Of a stretch of 64,000 nt of DNA, positions 28,303 to 38,378 are shown piece by piece (position 1 is the stretch's first letter; each line of letters begins with the position of its first letter). The position numbers and the translations under genes were made by a program. The notes beneath the pieces were generated by a model. It was not told the origin of the DNA and made no database searches. It saw only the letters and a list, made by a program, of their open reading frames with translations. Source of the stretch: Rhodovulum bhavnagarense (GTDB taxonomy: Bacteria > Pseudomonadota > Alphaproteobacteria > Rhodobacterales > Rhodobacteraceae); assembly GCF_004343505.1 (NCBI RefSeq), contig NZ_SLXU01000001.1, forward strand, positions 372,001-436,000, read 5' to 3'.

Positions 28303-28764
28303 ATGGCCGAGAACAGCTCTTCAGAGATCATGGCCGGCGGTGCGGTGCTTGCGCTGGCGCTTGGCTTTTTCGTCTATGCCGCCAATATCGCCGATCTGGG
28401 CGGGGGCAAGTCGGGCCATTACGAACTGACGGCCAGTTTTCGCTCGGTCGAGGGGGTCTCGGTGGGCACCGATGTGCGCCTGGCCGGGGTCAAGGTGGGA
28501 ACCGTTACCGCCCTCGACCTGAACTCTGAAACCTTTCGCGCAGATACCCGTTTCACCGTGAAAGAGGGGATCGAGCTTCCCGATGACAGTACGGTTCTGG
28601 TGTCCTCGGAGGGGCTGTTGGGCGGAACGTTCATAGAGATCATGCCGGGTGGTTCACCTTTCAATCTTGCCGCGGGCGACGAGATGCTGGACACACAGGG
28701 CGCGGTCAGCCTGATCAACCTCTTGATGAAGTTCTTTACTGCGTCCGGGGACGATGCCACATGA
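28303..28764 (+). CDS. mlaD: MlaD-like MCE-domain lipid transport protein
   Basis: A 153-residue protein with one N-terminal membrane helix (MAGGAVLALALGFFVYAA, residues 10-27) and a periplasmic MCE domain: TASFRSVEGVSVGTDVRLAG, KVGTVTALDLN, VLVSSEGLLGGTFIEIMPGG. In E. coli MlaD forms a hexamer in the inner membrane for phospholipid traffic to and from the outer membrane. The other Mla genes are not here. The stop overlaps the DUF2155 start (ATGA). Confidence 0.92.
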   Translation: MAENSSSEIMAGGAVLALALGFFVYAANIADLGGGKSGHYELTASFRSVEGVSVGTDVRLAGVKVGTVTALDLNSETFRADTRFTVKEGIELPDDSTVLVSSEGLLGGTFIEIMPGGSPFNLAAGDEMLDTQGAVSLINLLMKFFTASGDDAT

Positions 28765-29324
28765 ATATCCGTCTCGCGGCGCTTGCGCTGACGGTGGTGG
28801 CCGCGCCGCTTTCCGCCCAAGAGCAGTCCTCTCAACAGGGCTGGCCCTCGGAGGGCTGGGCTGTTCTCCCGCTGGAAGATGCACCCACGCTTGACATGGA
28901 TCCGGGCGCGATAGAGATCGTTCCCGCCCCGCTGGAGGGTGGCCCGGTTCTGGAAATGTACGACACGCCCATCCCGGACGGGATCGGTTTTGATACCGAG
29001 CCGATGGCGACGCCCGACCTGGTGACCGAGGTGGCCGCATCTGGTGCGGTGCTGCGCTGGTTGGACAGGGTGTCTGGTGAGACTGTTGATCTGTCGCTTT
29101 CTCCCGGTCAGGTCGGGCGGGTGGGTCGGCTGAGCGTGGTTCTGGGCGAATGCCGATATCCGGCGGACAACCCGGCGTCGGACGCCTTTGCTTTTCTCAC
29201 GATCCACGAGGAAGGGCAGGACAGGCCCCTGTTTTCGGGCTGGATGCTTGCCTCCAGCCCGGCGTTGAACGCGCTCGACCATCCACGCTACGATATCTGG
29301 GTGCTGCGCTGTAACAAGTCCTGA
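28761..29324 (+). CDS. DUF2155-domain exported protein
   Basis: A 187-residue exported protein with a signal peptide (MNIRLAALALTVVAAPLSAQ). The C-terminal 90 residues are DUF2155: VLRWLDRVSGETVDLSLSPG, RLSVVLGECRYPADNPASDA, LFSGWMLASSPALNALDHPR, YDIWVLRC. Function is unknown; it always travels with NDUFA12, mlaD and aat in Rhodobacterales, so an envelope role is likely. The 3' end overlaps the convergent aat gene by 37 bases. Confidence 0.9.
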   Translation: MNIRLAALALTVVAAPLSAQEQSSQQGWPSEGWAVLPLEDAPTLDMDPGAIEIVPAPLEGGPVLEMYDTPIPDGIGFDTEPMATPDLVTEVAASGAVLRWLDRVSGETVDLSLSPGQVGRVGRLSVVLGECRYPADNPASDAFAFLTIHEEGQDRPLFSGWMLASSPALNALDHPRYDIWVLRCNKS

Positions 29325-29932
29325 GGCGACGGGATCGCGCCCTGTCGATCGAAATCCGCCTCAGACCGAAGCGCCGTGGCAAGTTTCACGCGATAATCCT
29401 CACGGCTTATCTCGATGCCGCCCAACCGCGCCAGGTGGTCGGTCAGGAACTGGGTGTCAAACAGCCGGAACCCGCCCGCGCGCAGCCGGTCGACCAGGTA
29501 GGCCAACGCCACCTTCGAGGCGTCAGTCCGCCGTGAAAACATGCTTTCGCCGAAAAATGCGCCACGCAGCGTCACGCCATAAACCCCGCCGATCAACGCG
29601 CCATCCTGCCAGACCTCTAGCGAGTGAGCATGGCCCATTTCGTGTAACTCGTTATAAAGGCGAAAGATGCTGTCATTGATCCAGGTCTCGTCGCGATCGG
29701 CACAGCCGCGCACCACCCCTGCGAAATCTGTATCTGTGCGGATCGTGAACACGGCACGCCGGATCGTGCGCCGCAGGCTGCGCGAGATGTGAAAGCCATT
29801 CAACGGCATGATCCCCCGACGCTGCGGATCGACCCAGAACACCTCGGGGTCATCGCGCGATTCGGCCATCGGGAAAACACCTGCCGCGTAGGCATTCAGC
29901 AGAAGTTCGGGAGTGAGGGCGGGGCCTTGCAC
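29288..29932 (-). CDS. aat: Leucyl/phenylalanyl-tRNA-protein transferase
   Basis: Attaches Leu or Phe to N-terminal Arg/Lys of proteins, which marks them for ClpS/ClpAP degradation (N-degron pathway). The 214 residues have LTPELLLNAYAAGVFPMAES, VFWVDPQRRGIMPL, ETWINDSIFRLYNELHEMGH, SLEVWQDGALIGGVYGVTL and FDTQFLTDHLARLGG. Minus strand, with its last 37 bases antisense to the end of the DUF2155 gene. accC ends 30 nt upstream on the same strand. Confidence 0.97.
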   Translation of the reverse strand: MQGPALTPELLLNAYAAGVFPMAESRDDPEVFWVDPQRRGIMPLNGFHISRSLRRTIRRAVFTIRTDTDFAGVVRGCADRDETWINDSIFRLYNELHEMGHAHSLEVWQDGALIGGVYGVTLRGAFFGESMFSRRTDASKVALAYLVDRLRAGGFRLFDTQFLTDHLARLGGIEISREDYRVKLATALRSEADFDRQGAIPSPQDLLQRSTQIS

Positions 29933-29962
29933 CGTCTCAGCCCCAACAATCGGGGCGTTGAC

Positions 29963-31312
29963 TCACAGCTCGGCCCCGGACTCCAACCAGCGTTCCAGCC
30001 AGTGGATATCGTAGTTGCCGCCCAGGATATCCGGTTCGCACAAAAGCGCACGGAAAAGCGGAACGGTGGTTTCGACCCCGTCCACGATCAGTTCGCCCAG
30101 CGCCCGGTTGAGGCGCGCCAAAGCCTCTCCGCGGTCGCGGCCATGCACGATCAGCTTGCCGATCAGGCTGTCGTAATAGGGCGGGATCGAATAGCCGTCG
30201 TAAAGCGCCGAATCCATCCGCACGCCCAGGCCGCCGGGCGCGTGATAGGCGGTGATCCGGCCGGGGCAGGGGGCGAAATTCGGCAGCCGCTCAGCGTTGA
30301 TCCGAACCTCGATCGCATGGCCGTTGAGTTGCAGTTCGTCCTGCGTAAACGATAGCGGCTGTCCCTCTGCGACCCGAATCTGTTCGCGTACAAGATCGAC
30401 GCCAAAGATCGCCTCGGTTACGGGGTGTTCCACTTGCAGGCGGGTATTCATCTCGATGAAGTAGAACTCGCCGTTCTCGTAGAGGAATTCGATCGTGCCC
30501 GCGCCGATATAGTTGATATTGGCGACAGCCTCGGCACAGATCTGGCCGATCCGTGCGCGGGTGTCGGCATCGATCACCGGGCCGGGGGCCTCTTCCAAAA
30601 CCTTTTGGTGACGTCGCTGCAACGAACAGTCCCGTTCGCCCAGGTGAACCGCGTGGCCCTTGCCGTCGCCGAAGACCTGGATCTCGATATGCCGAGGCTT
30701 GCCGAGATATTTCTCGATATAGACCTCGTCATTGCCAAAGGCTGACTTCGCCTCTGCACGGGCGGTCTGAAAGGCATGGTCCAGCTCGTCGGCGGTTTTC
30801 GCCAGTTTCATGCCGCGCCCGCCGCCGCCGGCGGTGGCCTTGATGATGACCGGATACCCGATTTCGGCGGCCACGCGGCGCGCGGTTTCAAGGTCCGGCA
30901 CGCCCCCGTCCGATCCCGGCACGCAGGGCACGCCGAGCGCCTTCATGGTTTCCTTGGCGGTGATCTTGTCGCCCATCATGCGGATATGTTCCGCCGAGGG
31001 GCCGATGAAGGTCAGGCCGTGATCCTCGACGATCTGCACGAAGCGGGCGTTTTCCGACAGGAAGCCATAGCCCGGATGGATCGCCTGGGCGCCGGTGATC
31101 TCGCAGGCAGAGATGATGGCCGGGATTGAAAGATAGCTGTCAGTGCCCGGCGGGGGACCGATACAAACACTTTCGTCGGCCATGCGCACATGCATCGCGT
31201 CGGCATCGGCGGTGGAATGCACCGCGACCGAACGGATGCCCATTTCGCGACAGGCGCGGATGACGCGCAGCGCGATTTCCCCCCGATTGGCGATGAGGAT
31301 TTTTTCGAACAT
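29963..31312 (-). CDS. accC: Acetyl-CoA carboxylase, biotin carboxylase subunit
   Basis: Carboxylates the biotin of AccB using bicarbonate and ATP, the first half-reaction of fatty-acid synthesis. The 449 residues start [20 protein letters not shown], have the glycine loop [54 protein letters not shown] and [16 protein letters not shown] with the active Arg. It follows accB by 12 nt, so accBC is one operon. Confidence 0.98.
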   Translation of the reverse strand: MFEKILIANRGEIALRVIRACREMGIRSVAVHSTADADAMHVRMADESVCIGPPPGTDSYLSIPAIISACEITGAQAIHPGYGFLSENARFVQIVEDHGLTFIGPSAEHIRMMGDKITAKETMKALGVPCVPGSDGGVPDLETARRVAAEIGYPVIIKATAGGGGRGMKLAKTADELDHAFQTARAEAKSAFGNDEVYIEKYLGKPRHIEIQVFGDGKGHAVHLGERDCSLQRRHQKVLEEAPGPVIDADTRARIGQICAEAVANINYIGAGTIEFLYENGEFYFIEMNTRLQVEHPVTEAIFGVDLVREQIRVAEGQPLSFTQDELQLNGHAIEVRINAERLPNFAPCPGRITAYHAPGGLGVRMDSALYDGYSIPPYYDSLIGKLIVHGRDRGEALARLNRALGELIVDGVETTVPLFRALLCEPDILGGNYDIHWLERWLESGAEL

Positions 31313-31324
31313 GGGGCGGGCGCC

Positions 31325-31810
31325 TTATTCGATGATCATAAGGGGGGCGCCGAATTCGACCGGCGCGCCATCCTCGACCAGAATGCGTTTCACGGTGCCA
31401 GAGCGGGGCGCGGGGATATGGTTCATGGTCTTCATCGCCTCGACGATCAGTAGTGTCTGACCCTCGGTGACGGTGCTGCCCAGCTTGACGAACGGTTCAG
31501 AGCCCGGTTCGGCCTGAAGGTAGGCGGTGCCGACCATGGGCGAAGTTACCGCGCCGGGATGCAGTGCGGGATCTTCGGCCGGGGAGTCCGTGGCGGCGGT
31601 TGTGGGGGCCGGGGCCGCGACCGGGGCTGCGGCCATCATTGGCGTGGCCGCGGCGACCGGGGCGGGGGCGCTGCGCGACACCCGGACATCCAGAGAGTCG
31701 TCCTCGCCATATTCGCGCTTGACCTGAAGTTCGGTCAGGTCGTGCTCGCGCAGGAGTTCCGCAAGCGCCTGAATGAAAGCCACATCCGCCTCGTGGGAAG
31801 TTTTCGTCAT
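31325..31810 (-). CDS. accB: Biotin carboxyl carrier protein of acetyl-CoA carboxylase
   Basis: Biotin carrier, 161 residues. The biotinylated Lys127 is in EAMKTMN, 35 residues from the end as usual. An N-terminal interaction domain is joined by an Ala/Pro/Thr-rich linker (residues 53-88). The start at ATG 31810 gives MTKTSHEADVAFIQALAELL. It precedes accC by 12 nt. The 259 bases upstream, toward the divergent transaminase, contain no gene that I can see. Confidence 0.97.
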   Translation of the reverse strand: MTKTSHEADVAFIQALAELLREHDLTELQVKREYGEDDSLDVRVSRSAPAPVAAATPMMAAAPVAAPAPTTAATDSPAEDPALHPGAVTSPMVGTAYLQAEPGSEPFVKLGSTVTEGQTLLIVEAMKTMNHIPAPRSGTVKRILVEDGAPVEFGAPLMIIE

Positions 31811-32069
31811 GCCAGTCCTCGATCGGTTGCGCGTTCGCCACTCGCGCCCGGCGCCCGCATCCTGCATTGAAATTGGGCCGCTTATACGCGAGGGGAAAAC
31901 CCATGGAAAGGCGAAGCGCGCGCTTTTTCACGCGTGAGACTGCGGCAAGAGGCGCCCAACACCCTTTGCAGTCAGGGATTTCCCTTTCCATTTCAGAAAC
32001 AAAGTCCCATCATCGGGTGCGTCCGAAACCCCCGTCCACTTACGGACGGCCCTTTTCCCGGAGTGACCC

Positions 32070-33398
32070 ATGGCGCTCGACCGCAAGCCCGTTCCCAACG
32101 ACCTGTCCGCGTTCTGGATGCCGTTCACCGCGAACCGCCAGTTCAAGAAGGCCCCGCGCATGTTGGTGGGGGCAAGTGGGATGTTTTATCACACCGCCGA
32201 CGGGCGCGAGGTGCTGGACGGCACCGCGGGGCTGTGGTGCTGCAACGCGGGCCATTGCCGGCCCAGGATTACCCAGGCGATACAGGAACAGGCGGCGGAA
32301 CTGGACTATGCCCCCGCCTTCCAGATGGGTCACCCCAAGGCGTTCGAACTGGCATCTGCCCTGCGCGATATGGCGCCCGAGGGGATGGAGCATGTTTTCT
32401 TCACCAATTCGGGTTCCGAGTCGGTGGAAACCGCGTTGAAGATCGCCATCGCCTATCACCGTGCCCGCGGCGAGGGTGCGCGCACGCGGCTGATCGGGCG
32501 CGAACGCGGTTATCACGGGGTGAATTTCGGCGGCATTTCCGTGGGCGGTATCGTCAACAACCGCAAGATGTTCGGCACCCTGCTGGGCGGTGTCGACCAC
32601 CTGCCGCACACCCATCTGCCGGACCAGAATGCGTTCACCCGCGGCCAGCCCGAGCATGGCGCGCATCTGGCCGACGACCTCGAACGCATCGTGGCCCTGC
32701 ACGGGGCGGAAACCATCGCGGCCGTGATCGTCGAACCGATGGCGGGATCGACCGGTGTGCTGATGCCGCCCAAGGGCTACCTGGAACGGCTGCGCGAGAT
32801 CTGCACGAAGCACGGCATTCTGCTGATCTTCGACGAGGTCATCACCGGTTTCGGGCGGCTGGGTTCGGCCTTTGCCGCGGATCATTTCGATGTGATGCCC
32901 GACATGATGACCGTGGCAAAGGGTCTGACCAACGGGGTCATTCCGATGGGCGCGGTGCTGACGACGCCGGCGATTCATGATGCGTTCATGCAGGGCCCCG
33001 AACACGTGATTGAACTGTTCCACGGCTATACCTATTCCGGCAACCCGATCGCCGCCGCGGCGGGGCTTGCCACGCTGGAAACCTATCGCGAGGAGGGCCT
33101 TTTCGAGAATGCCGCCAGCCTTGCCTCCTATTGGGAGGACGCGCTGCACAGTCTCAAGGATCAGCCGCATGTGATCGACATCCGCAACATGGGCCTTGTC
33201 GGCGCCATCGAGCTGGAGCCGATCGCGGGCGATCCTACCAGACGCGCCTTTGGTGCCTTTCTTGCGGCCTATGAAAAGAACCTGATGATCCGAACGACTG
33301 GCGACATCATCGCGCTGTCCCCGCCGCTGATCATAGGCAAGGCCGAAATCGATCGGATCGTGGAAACGCTATCCGAGGTTCTCAGGACGCTTGACTGA
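32070..33398 (+). CDS. Class III omega-amino acid:pyruvate aminotransferase
   Basis: PLP enzyme of 442 residues, closest by motif to beta-alanine:pyruvate transaminases. It starts with LSAFWMPFTANRQFKKAPRM, has NSGSESVETALKIAIAYHRA, GRERGYHGVNFGGISVGG, LLIFDEVITGFGRLG and PLP Lys in TVAKGLTNGVIPMGAV; GYTYSGNPIAAAAGLATLE is also diagnostic. The amine donor may be beta-alanine, taurine or other omega-amino acids; neighbours do not say which. ATG at 32070 follows CCCGGAGTG. Confidence 0.92.
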   Translation: MALDRKPVPNDLSAFWMPFTANRQFKKAPRMLVGASGMFYHTADGREVLDGTAGLWCCNAGHCRPRITQAIQEQAAELDYAPAFQMGHPKAFELASALRDMAPEGMEHVFFTNSGSESVETALKIAIAYHRARGEGARTRLIGRERGYHGVNFGGISVGGIVNNRKMFGTLLGGVDHLPHTHLPDQNAFTRGQPEHGAHLADDLERIVALHGAETIAAVIVEPMAGSTGVLMPPKGYLERLREICTKHGILLIFDEVITGFGRLGSAFAADHFDVMPDMMTVAKGLTNGVIPMGAVLTTPAIHDAFMQGPEHVIELFHGYTYSGNPIAAAAGLATLETYREEGLFENAASLASYWEDALHSLKDQPHVIDIRNMGLVGAIELEPIAGDPTRRAFGAFLAAYEKNLMIRTTGDIIALSPPLIIGKAEIDRIVETLSEVLRTLD

Positions 33399-33415
33399 CC
33401 GCGAGATTGGCGGAT

Positions 33416-33429
33416 TTGACCGGGATCAA
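33416..33429. promoter_or_regulatory. FNR-type box upstream of small lipoprotein gene
   Basis: TTGACCGGGATCAA fits TTGA(T/C)-N4-ATCAA. It is centred at 33422.5. A -10-like TATAGT at 33451-33456, inside a 6-6-6 inverted repeat CTGAAC/GTTCAG (33442-33459), would place a start near 33462, so the box sits close to -40, the class II position. The binding protein is inferred. Confidence 0.6.
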
Positions 33430-33500
33430 GGTGTGTCTTTACTGAACGGTATAGTTCAGATTTGCGGATGTCGGAATCCGCCGAACCAAGGGAGATGAAA

Positions 33501-33653
33501 ATGACGGAACGCATGAGGATCTTGACGGGCCTTGCGCTGGCTCTTGGGCTTTCGACGCTGGTTGCGGCTTGCGCCGGGCAGCAGCTGGCGGAATGCGAGC
33601 CCGGCCTGGGTGAGATCAGCGAGATGGGATCGGTCACGCCGCCGGGCTGTTAG
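33501..33653 (+). CDS. Small predicted lipoprotein (50 aa)
   Basis: A 50-residue precursor. A hydrophobic signal (ILTGLALALGLSTLV) runs into the lipobox LVAAC, so the mature lipopeptide would have about 27 residues: it begins CAGQQLAECEP and ends in PPGC. It resembles entericidin-like small lipoproteins in size but not clearly in sequence. ATG 33501 is chosen because AAGGGAG ends 6 nt upstream; ATG 33495 is too close. An FNR-type box and a likely -10 precede it, which suggests low-oxygen expression. Confidence 0.7.
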   Translation: MTERMRILTGLALALGLSTLVAACAGQQLAECEPGLGEISEMGSVTPPGC

Positions 33654-33804
33654 CAGAAAAGCCGCGCGAACGCGCCGCGCCCGCATTCAAGTTGCATCCG
33701 GCGGCTGCGGGCGCGCTGCACGTCGAGATTGTCTTTCATATCCCATTTTCCGCCCGCGGGAGGGCAGGGGAAACGCAGCGCAACAGGCGGATGCCGTCAG
33801 AGGG

Positions 33805-35412
<1,608 letters not shown>

Positions 35413-35456
35413 GGCCGGGGATATAGCGACGGGCGCGCAAAGGTGCAATCGTCGTT

Positions 35457-35480
35457 GCGCCACAACGGGCCTTGTGGCGC
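35457..35480. promoter_or_regulatory. 9-bp inverted repeat between prfC and parA-like gene
   Basis: GCGCCACAA and TTGTGGCGC are perfect complements separated by six bases. The site lies 45 bases upstream of prfC and 92 upstream of the parA-like gene, within their 159-base divergent region. It could be an operator or an RNA hairpin; I cannot decide from sequence. Confidence 0.45.
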
Positions 35481-35571
35481 GATGGGATGGATCCCTTTAT
35501 AGCTGTCGAGGACATCTTCAGGCCGGTATTACGGTTGCGACCCGCAATGCCGACACCAGTGAGGACACGCC

Positions 35572-36201
35572 ATGGCAAGGACCGTGCTGATCGCCAACCG
35601 CAAGGGGGGGTGTGGAAAGACAACCATCGCCGTGACACTGGCCGCGGCGTTGGCTGACGGGGGGTGGAAAGTGGCCCTTGCCGACGCGGACCCGCAGAAA
35701 TCGGCCTGGCGCTGGCTGAGACGCCGACCCGTCGATGCGGCCCGGATCGAGGCGCTGGACTGGACGTTACCGGGGGGCTTTGGCAAGACGTCCAAGGCGG
35801 TCGATTGGATCATCGTGGATGCGCCCGGCTCGCTTTACGAAGATGCCACGCGCGAACTGGTGGCCGAGGCGAAGGCGCTGGTCGTTCCGGTGCTGCCGTC
35901 GTTCTTCGATGCCGACGCGACGCGGCGCTTTCTCAAGGAAGTGGCCGAGATCAAACGTATCCGCAAGGGCAAGGTCGATGTCGAATTCGTTGCCAACCGC
36001 GTGCGCCCGCGCCGCCGCGACGAGGCCCGGCTTGCCGCGTTCGCCGAAAAGATAGGCCAGAGGCCCATCGCAGAGCTGGCTGAACGCGTGGCCTATGCCG
36101 ATCTCGCCGAGGTTGGGCTGACGATCTTTGATCGGCCGCAAAAGCTCTATGCGCCGATGCGGGCGCAATGGACGCCACTCTTGTCGGCGCTGCTCGGCTG
36201 A
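35572..36201 (+). CDS. Orphan ParA-family ATPase
   Basis: A 209-residue deviant-Walker ATPase. Walker A is KGGCGKTTIAVTLAAAL with the signature Lys, A' motif is ADADPQKSAWRWLRRRP, and Walker B is WIIVDAPGSLYED. Members of this short ParA group position chromosomes, chemoreceptor clusters or other cargo. No parB or centromere-like repeat is adjacent, so the cargo is unknown. ATG preceded by GAGGACACGCC. Confidence 0.87.
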   Translation: MARTVLIANRKGGCGKTTIAVTLAAALADGGWKVALADADPQKSAWRWLRRRPVDAARIEALDWTLPGGFGKTSKAVDWIIVDAPGSLYEDATRELVAEAKALVVPVLPSFFDADATRRFLKEVAEIKRIRKGKVDVEFVANRVRPRRRDEARLAAFAEKIGQRPIAELAERVAYADLAEVGLTIFDRPQKLYAPMRAQWTPLLSALLG

Positions 36202-36221
36202 GGGGACAAGGGCGACGGGAG

Positions 36222-37271
36222 TCAGGCCCGCCGGGGTGCCCGATGCAACGCCTCGGGGCCGCGCAGGCGCAACAGCGCGACATCGGCTTCGCTGCCGTAA
36301 TGGGGGCGCTGGGTCATCTGGGGAAAGCGGTGGCTGACCTCCTTTGCCAGGTCGTCAGGCAGTCTGCCCAGCATCGCCTCATTCACCAGCAGACTCTCGG
36401 TCGGGACGCCCTCGGCATAGATGATCTCGTGATTGTCGAATACAAGGTTAAAGTAATCGACAAAGCCTCCTCTGCGGATGAACACCCTGTCATCCTCGAC
36501 AAGGTGCAGTGCCTTGAGCAGAACCTCGGGTGTTCTGGCCAGGCGCTCAGCGCCGCGCCGGTAGAGAAACACCCTCTGATGCTGACTGACGATCAGATCC
36601 GCATCATTGCCCAGCGTGCCCTTGGAAATGACCACCGGGGCACATGACCCCACCGCCCTCACTGTTCGCTGACCCACCCAGCGCAACGGTTGTGGACCAT
36701 GGTCGCGTGTCAGCACCCGGTCGCCGGGGCGCAGATCCTCGACCGCGCGGGGCGCGCCACCGGCCAGCGCGATCATCGTGCCGCGGGTGAAGGCAACCGC
36801 GGTGATATCGGCCAGCCGGACCGGACCCGGTTCGGTTTCGACCCGGATCAGCGCATAGCTCACCTTTGGTTCGATCGGGTCCAGCGGCAGAAAGACGGGG
36901 CGGTCCCGCTCGCCCTCCACCGAGATCAGAAGGATGGCCACCTGCGCGCCATCCGCCCCCATGAAGGTCAGCCGCCCCTCAAGCGTCAGGGTCGCACCGG
37001 GACGGCCATATTCTGTGCCTGCCGCAACGCTTGGGGCGATAGGGCCTGCCCCCAGGAATTCGCCGCAGCGCCCGCCCGTATCGCGAATCGCCAGGTGCAA
37101 CGCCTCGGCGCCGGGACGCAGCGTGTAGATATCGCCGGGGCACAAGTCGTCCAGACACCCCAGCCCGTCACCCAGGTTGGCGCCGGAGACCACCGCCAGG
37201 TCGGTCGCGGGGAAGACATGGCACCCGTAACTGGCCGTGTCGGGACATTCATCGGGGGAAGCAACGGTCAT
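36222..37271 (-). CDS. Hint-domain protein lacking the N-terminal nucleophile Cys
   Basis: A 349-residue protein of the Roseobacter Hint family. Residues 1-155 are a beta-rich region (YTLRPGAEALHL, GATLTLEGRLTFMGADGAQV). From about 160 comes the Hint/intein-like domain: FTRGTMIALAGGAPRAVEDL, RPGDRVLTRDHGPQPLRWVG, LIVSQHQRVFLY, FDNHEIIYAEGVPTES. In active Hint domains the residue before FTxGT is Cys; here it is Ala160. Self-cleavage by the usual thioester route should therefore be lost. No secretion signal is evident. Confidence 0.83.
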   Translation of the reverse strand: MTVASPDECPDTASYGCHVFPATDLAVVSGANLGDGLGCLDDLCPGDIYTLRPGAEALHLAIRDTGGRCGEFLGAGPIAPSVAAGTEYGRPGATLTLEGRLTFMGADGAQVAILLISVEGERDRPVFLPLDPIEPKVSYALIRVETEPGPVRLADITAVAFTRGTMIALAGGAPRAVEDLRPGDRVLTRDHGPQPLRWVGQRTVRAVGSCAPVVISKGTLGNDADLIVSQHQRVFLYRRGAERLARTPEVLLKALHLVEDDRVFIRRGGFVDYFNLVFDNHEIIYAEGVPTESLLVNEAMLGRLPDDLAKEVSHRFPQMTQRPHYGSEADVALLRLRGPEALHRAPRRA

Positions 37272-37512
37272 GGCAACTGTCTCTCACGCTGGTGCGAAAG
37301 GACGATCAACCCCCGTCTCCGACCTTCGCAGCTATGATCACAAGCCTACGCCCGGCCGTGCCATCGGTCAATCATGGTCGCGGGGCGTTTGGTAAACGAT
37401 CGGCCTCGATTGTCGCCCGTTGCAGAACGGCACGGCACTTCGTGCGGGACTTTCCGTTCCCGCGCAGGGCTGTTAACCGTCGTCCGGGAAATCGCGAACA
37501 GGGAGGGACATC

Positions 37513-38292
37513 ATGGATCTCGGGATCAGGGGAAAGCGTGCGCTTGTCTGCGCGTCCTCCAGGGGGCTTGGGCGCGGCTGTGCCGAGGCATTGGCAGAGG
37601 CCGGGGTTGACCTGGTGATGAATGCCCGCGGCGCCGACATGTTGGAGGCGGCCGCCGCGGCAATTCGTGAGGCTCATGGCGTGCGTGTCACCGCCGTTGC
37701 CGCCGATATCACCGCCCCCTCGGGCCGGGCCGAGGTTCTGGCGGCGGCCGGCGATATCGACATCCTCGTGACGAATGCGGGCGGGCCGCCGCCGGGCCTT
37801 TGGTCGGACTGGGACCGTGACGATTTCATCGAGGCGTTGGATGCCAACATGCTGACGCCGATCGCACTGATGAAGGCCGCCCTGCCCGGGATGATCGCGC
37901 GTGGCTGGGGACGGGTGATCAATATCACCAGCCAATCCGTCAAGGCACCGATCGCCGTGCTGGGGCTGTCGAACTCGGCGCGGGCAGGGCTGACGGGCTA
38001 TGTCGCGGGCACCGCGCGGCAGGTCGCCCCCCATGGCGTGACGATCAACAACCTTCTTCCTGGCATCCATGCGACCGACCGCGCCGATGCGCTGGACAGG
38101 GGCGTCGTCGAGGCCGAGGGTATCTCCCTTGACGAGGCGCGCGCCCGCCGCGCGGCCACCATCCCCGCCCGGCGCTACGGCACCGCGCGGGAATTCGGCG
38201 CGATGTGCGCATTCCTGTGCTCGCAGCATGCGGGCTTCGTCGTGGGGCAGAACATCCTGCTCGATGGCGGCGCGGTGAACGCGACCCTCTGA
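37513..38292 (+). CDS. SDR-family oxidoreductase with atypical active site
   Basis: A 259-residue short-chain dehydrogenase. The NADP motif is CASSRGLGRGCAEALAEAG and the structural motif TNAGGPPPG (NAG). The usual YxxxK is replaced: after INITSQSVKAPIAVLGL comes SNSAR, so Tyr is Ser153 and Lys is Arg157. Related proteins with GLSN..R exist, so this is a recognised divergent branch, often labelled 3-oxoacyl-ACP reductase without proof. The C-terminus GQNILLDGGAVNATL is standard. Ribosome site AGGGAGG. An ABC ATPase gene follows. Confidence 0.9.
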   Translation: MDLGIRGKRALVCASSRGLGRGCAEALAEAGVDLVMNARGADMLEAAAAAIREAHGVRVTAVAADITAPSGRAEVLAAAGDIDILVTNAGGPPPGLWSDWDRDDFIEALDANMLTPIALMKAALPGMIARGWGRVINITSQSVKAPIAVLGLSNSARAGLTGYVAGTARQVAPHGVTINNLLPGIHATDRADALDRGVVEAEGISLDEARARRAATIPARRYGTAREFGAMCAFLCSQHAGFVVGQNILLDGGAVNATL

Positions 38293-38378
38293 GGGGGATG
38301 CTTGCAGCGGGGCAGGTGCGTTGCTATGTCACGCCAATACCCGATTGTTTTGATCGGACTCCACGCGCGAGGCCGCCC

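Noticed and set aside
33443-33458. RirA/iron-rhodo-box (TGA-N9-TCA) before the small lipoprotein
   Set aside because: The spacing is ten bases instead of nine, so it does not match; kept only as an unnamed inverted repeat.
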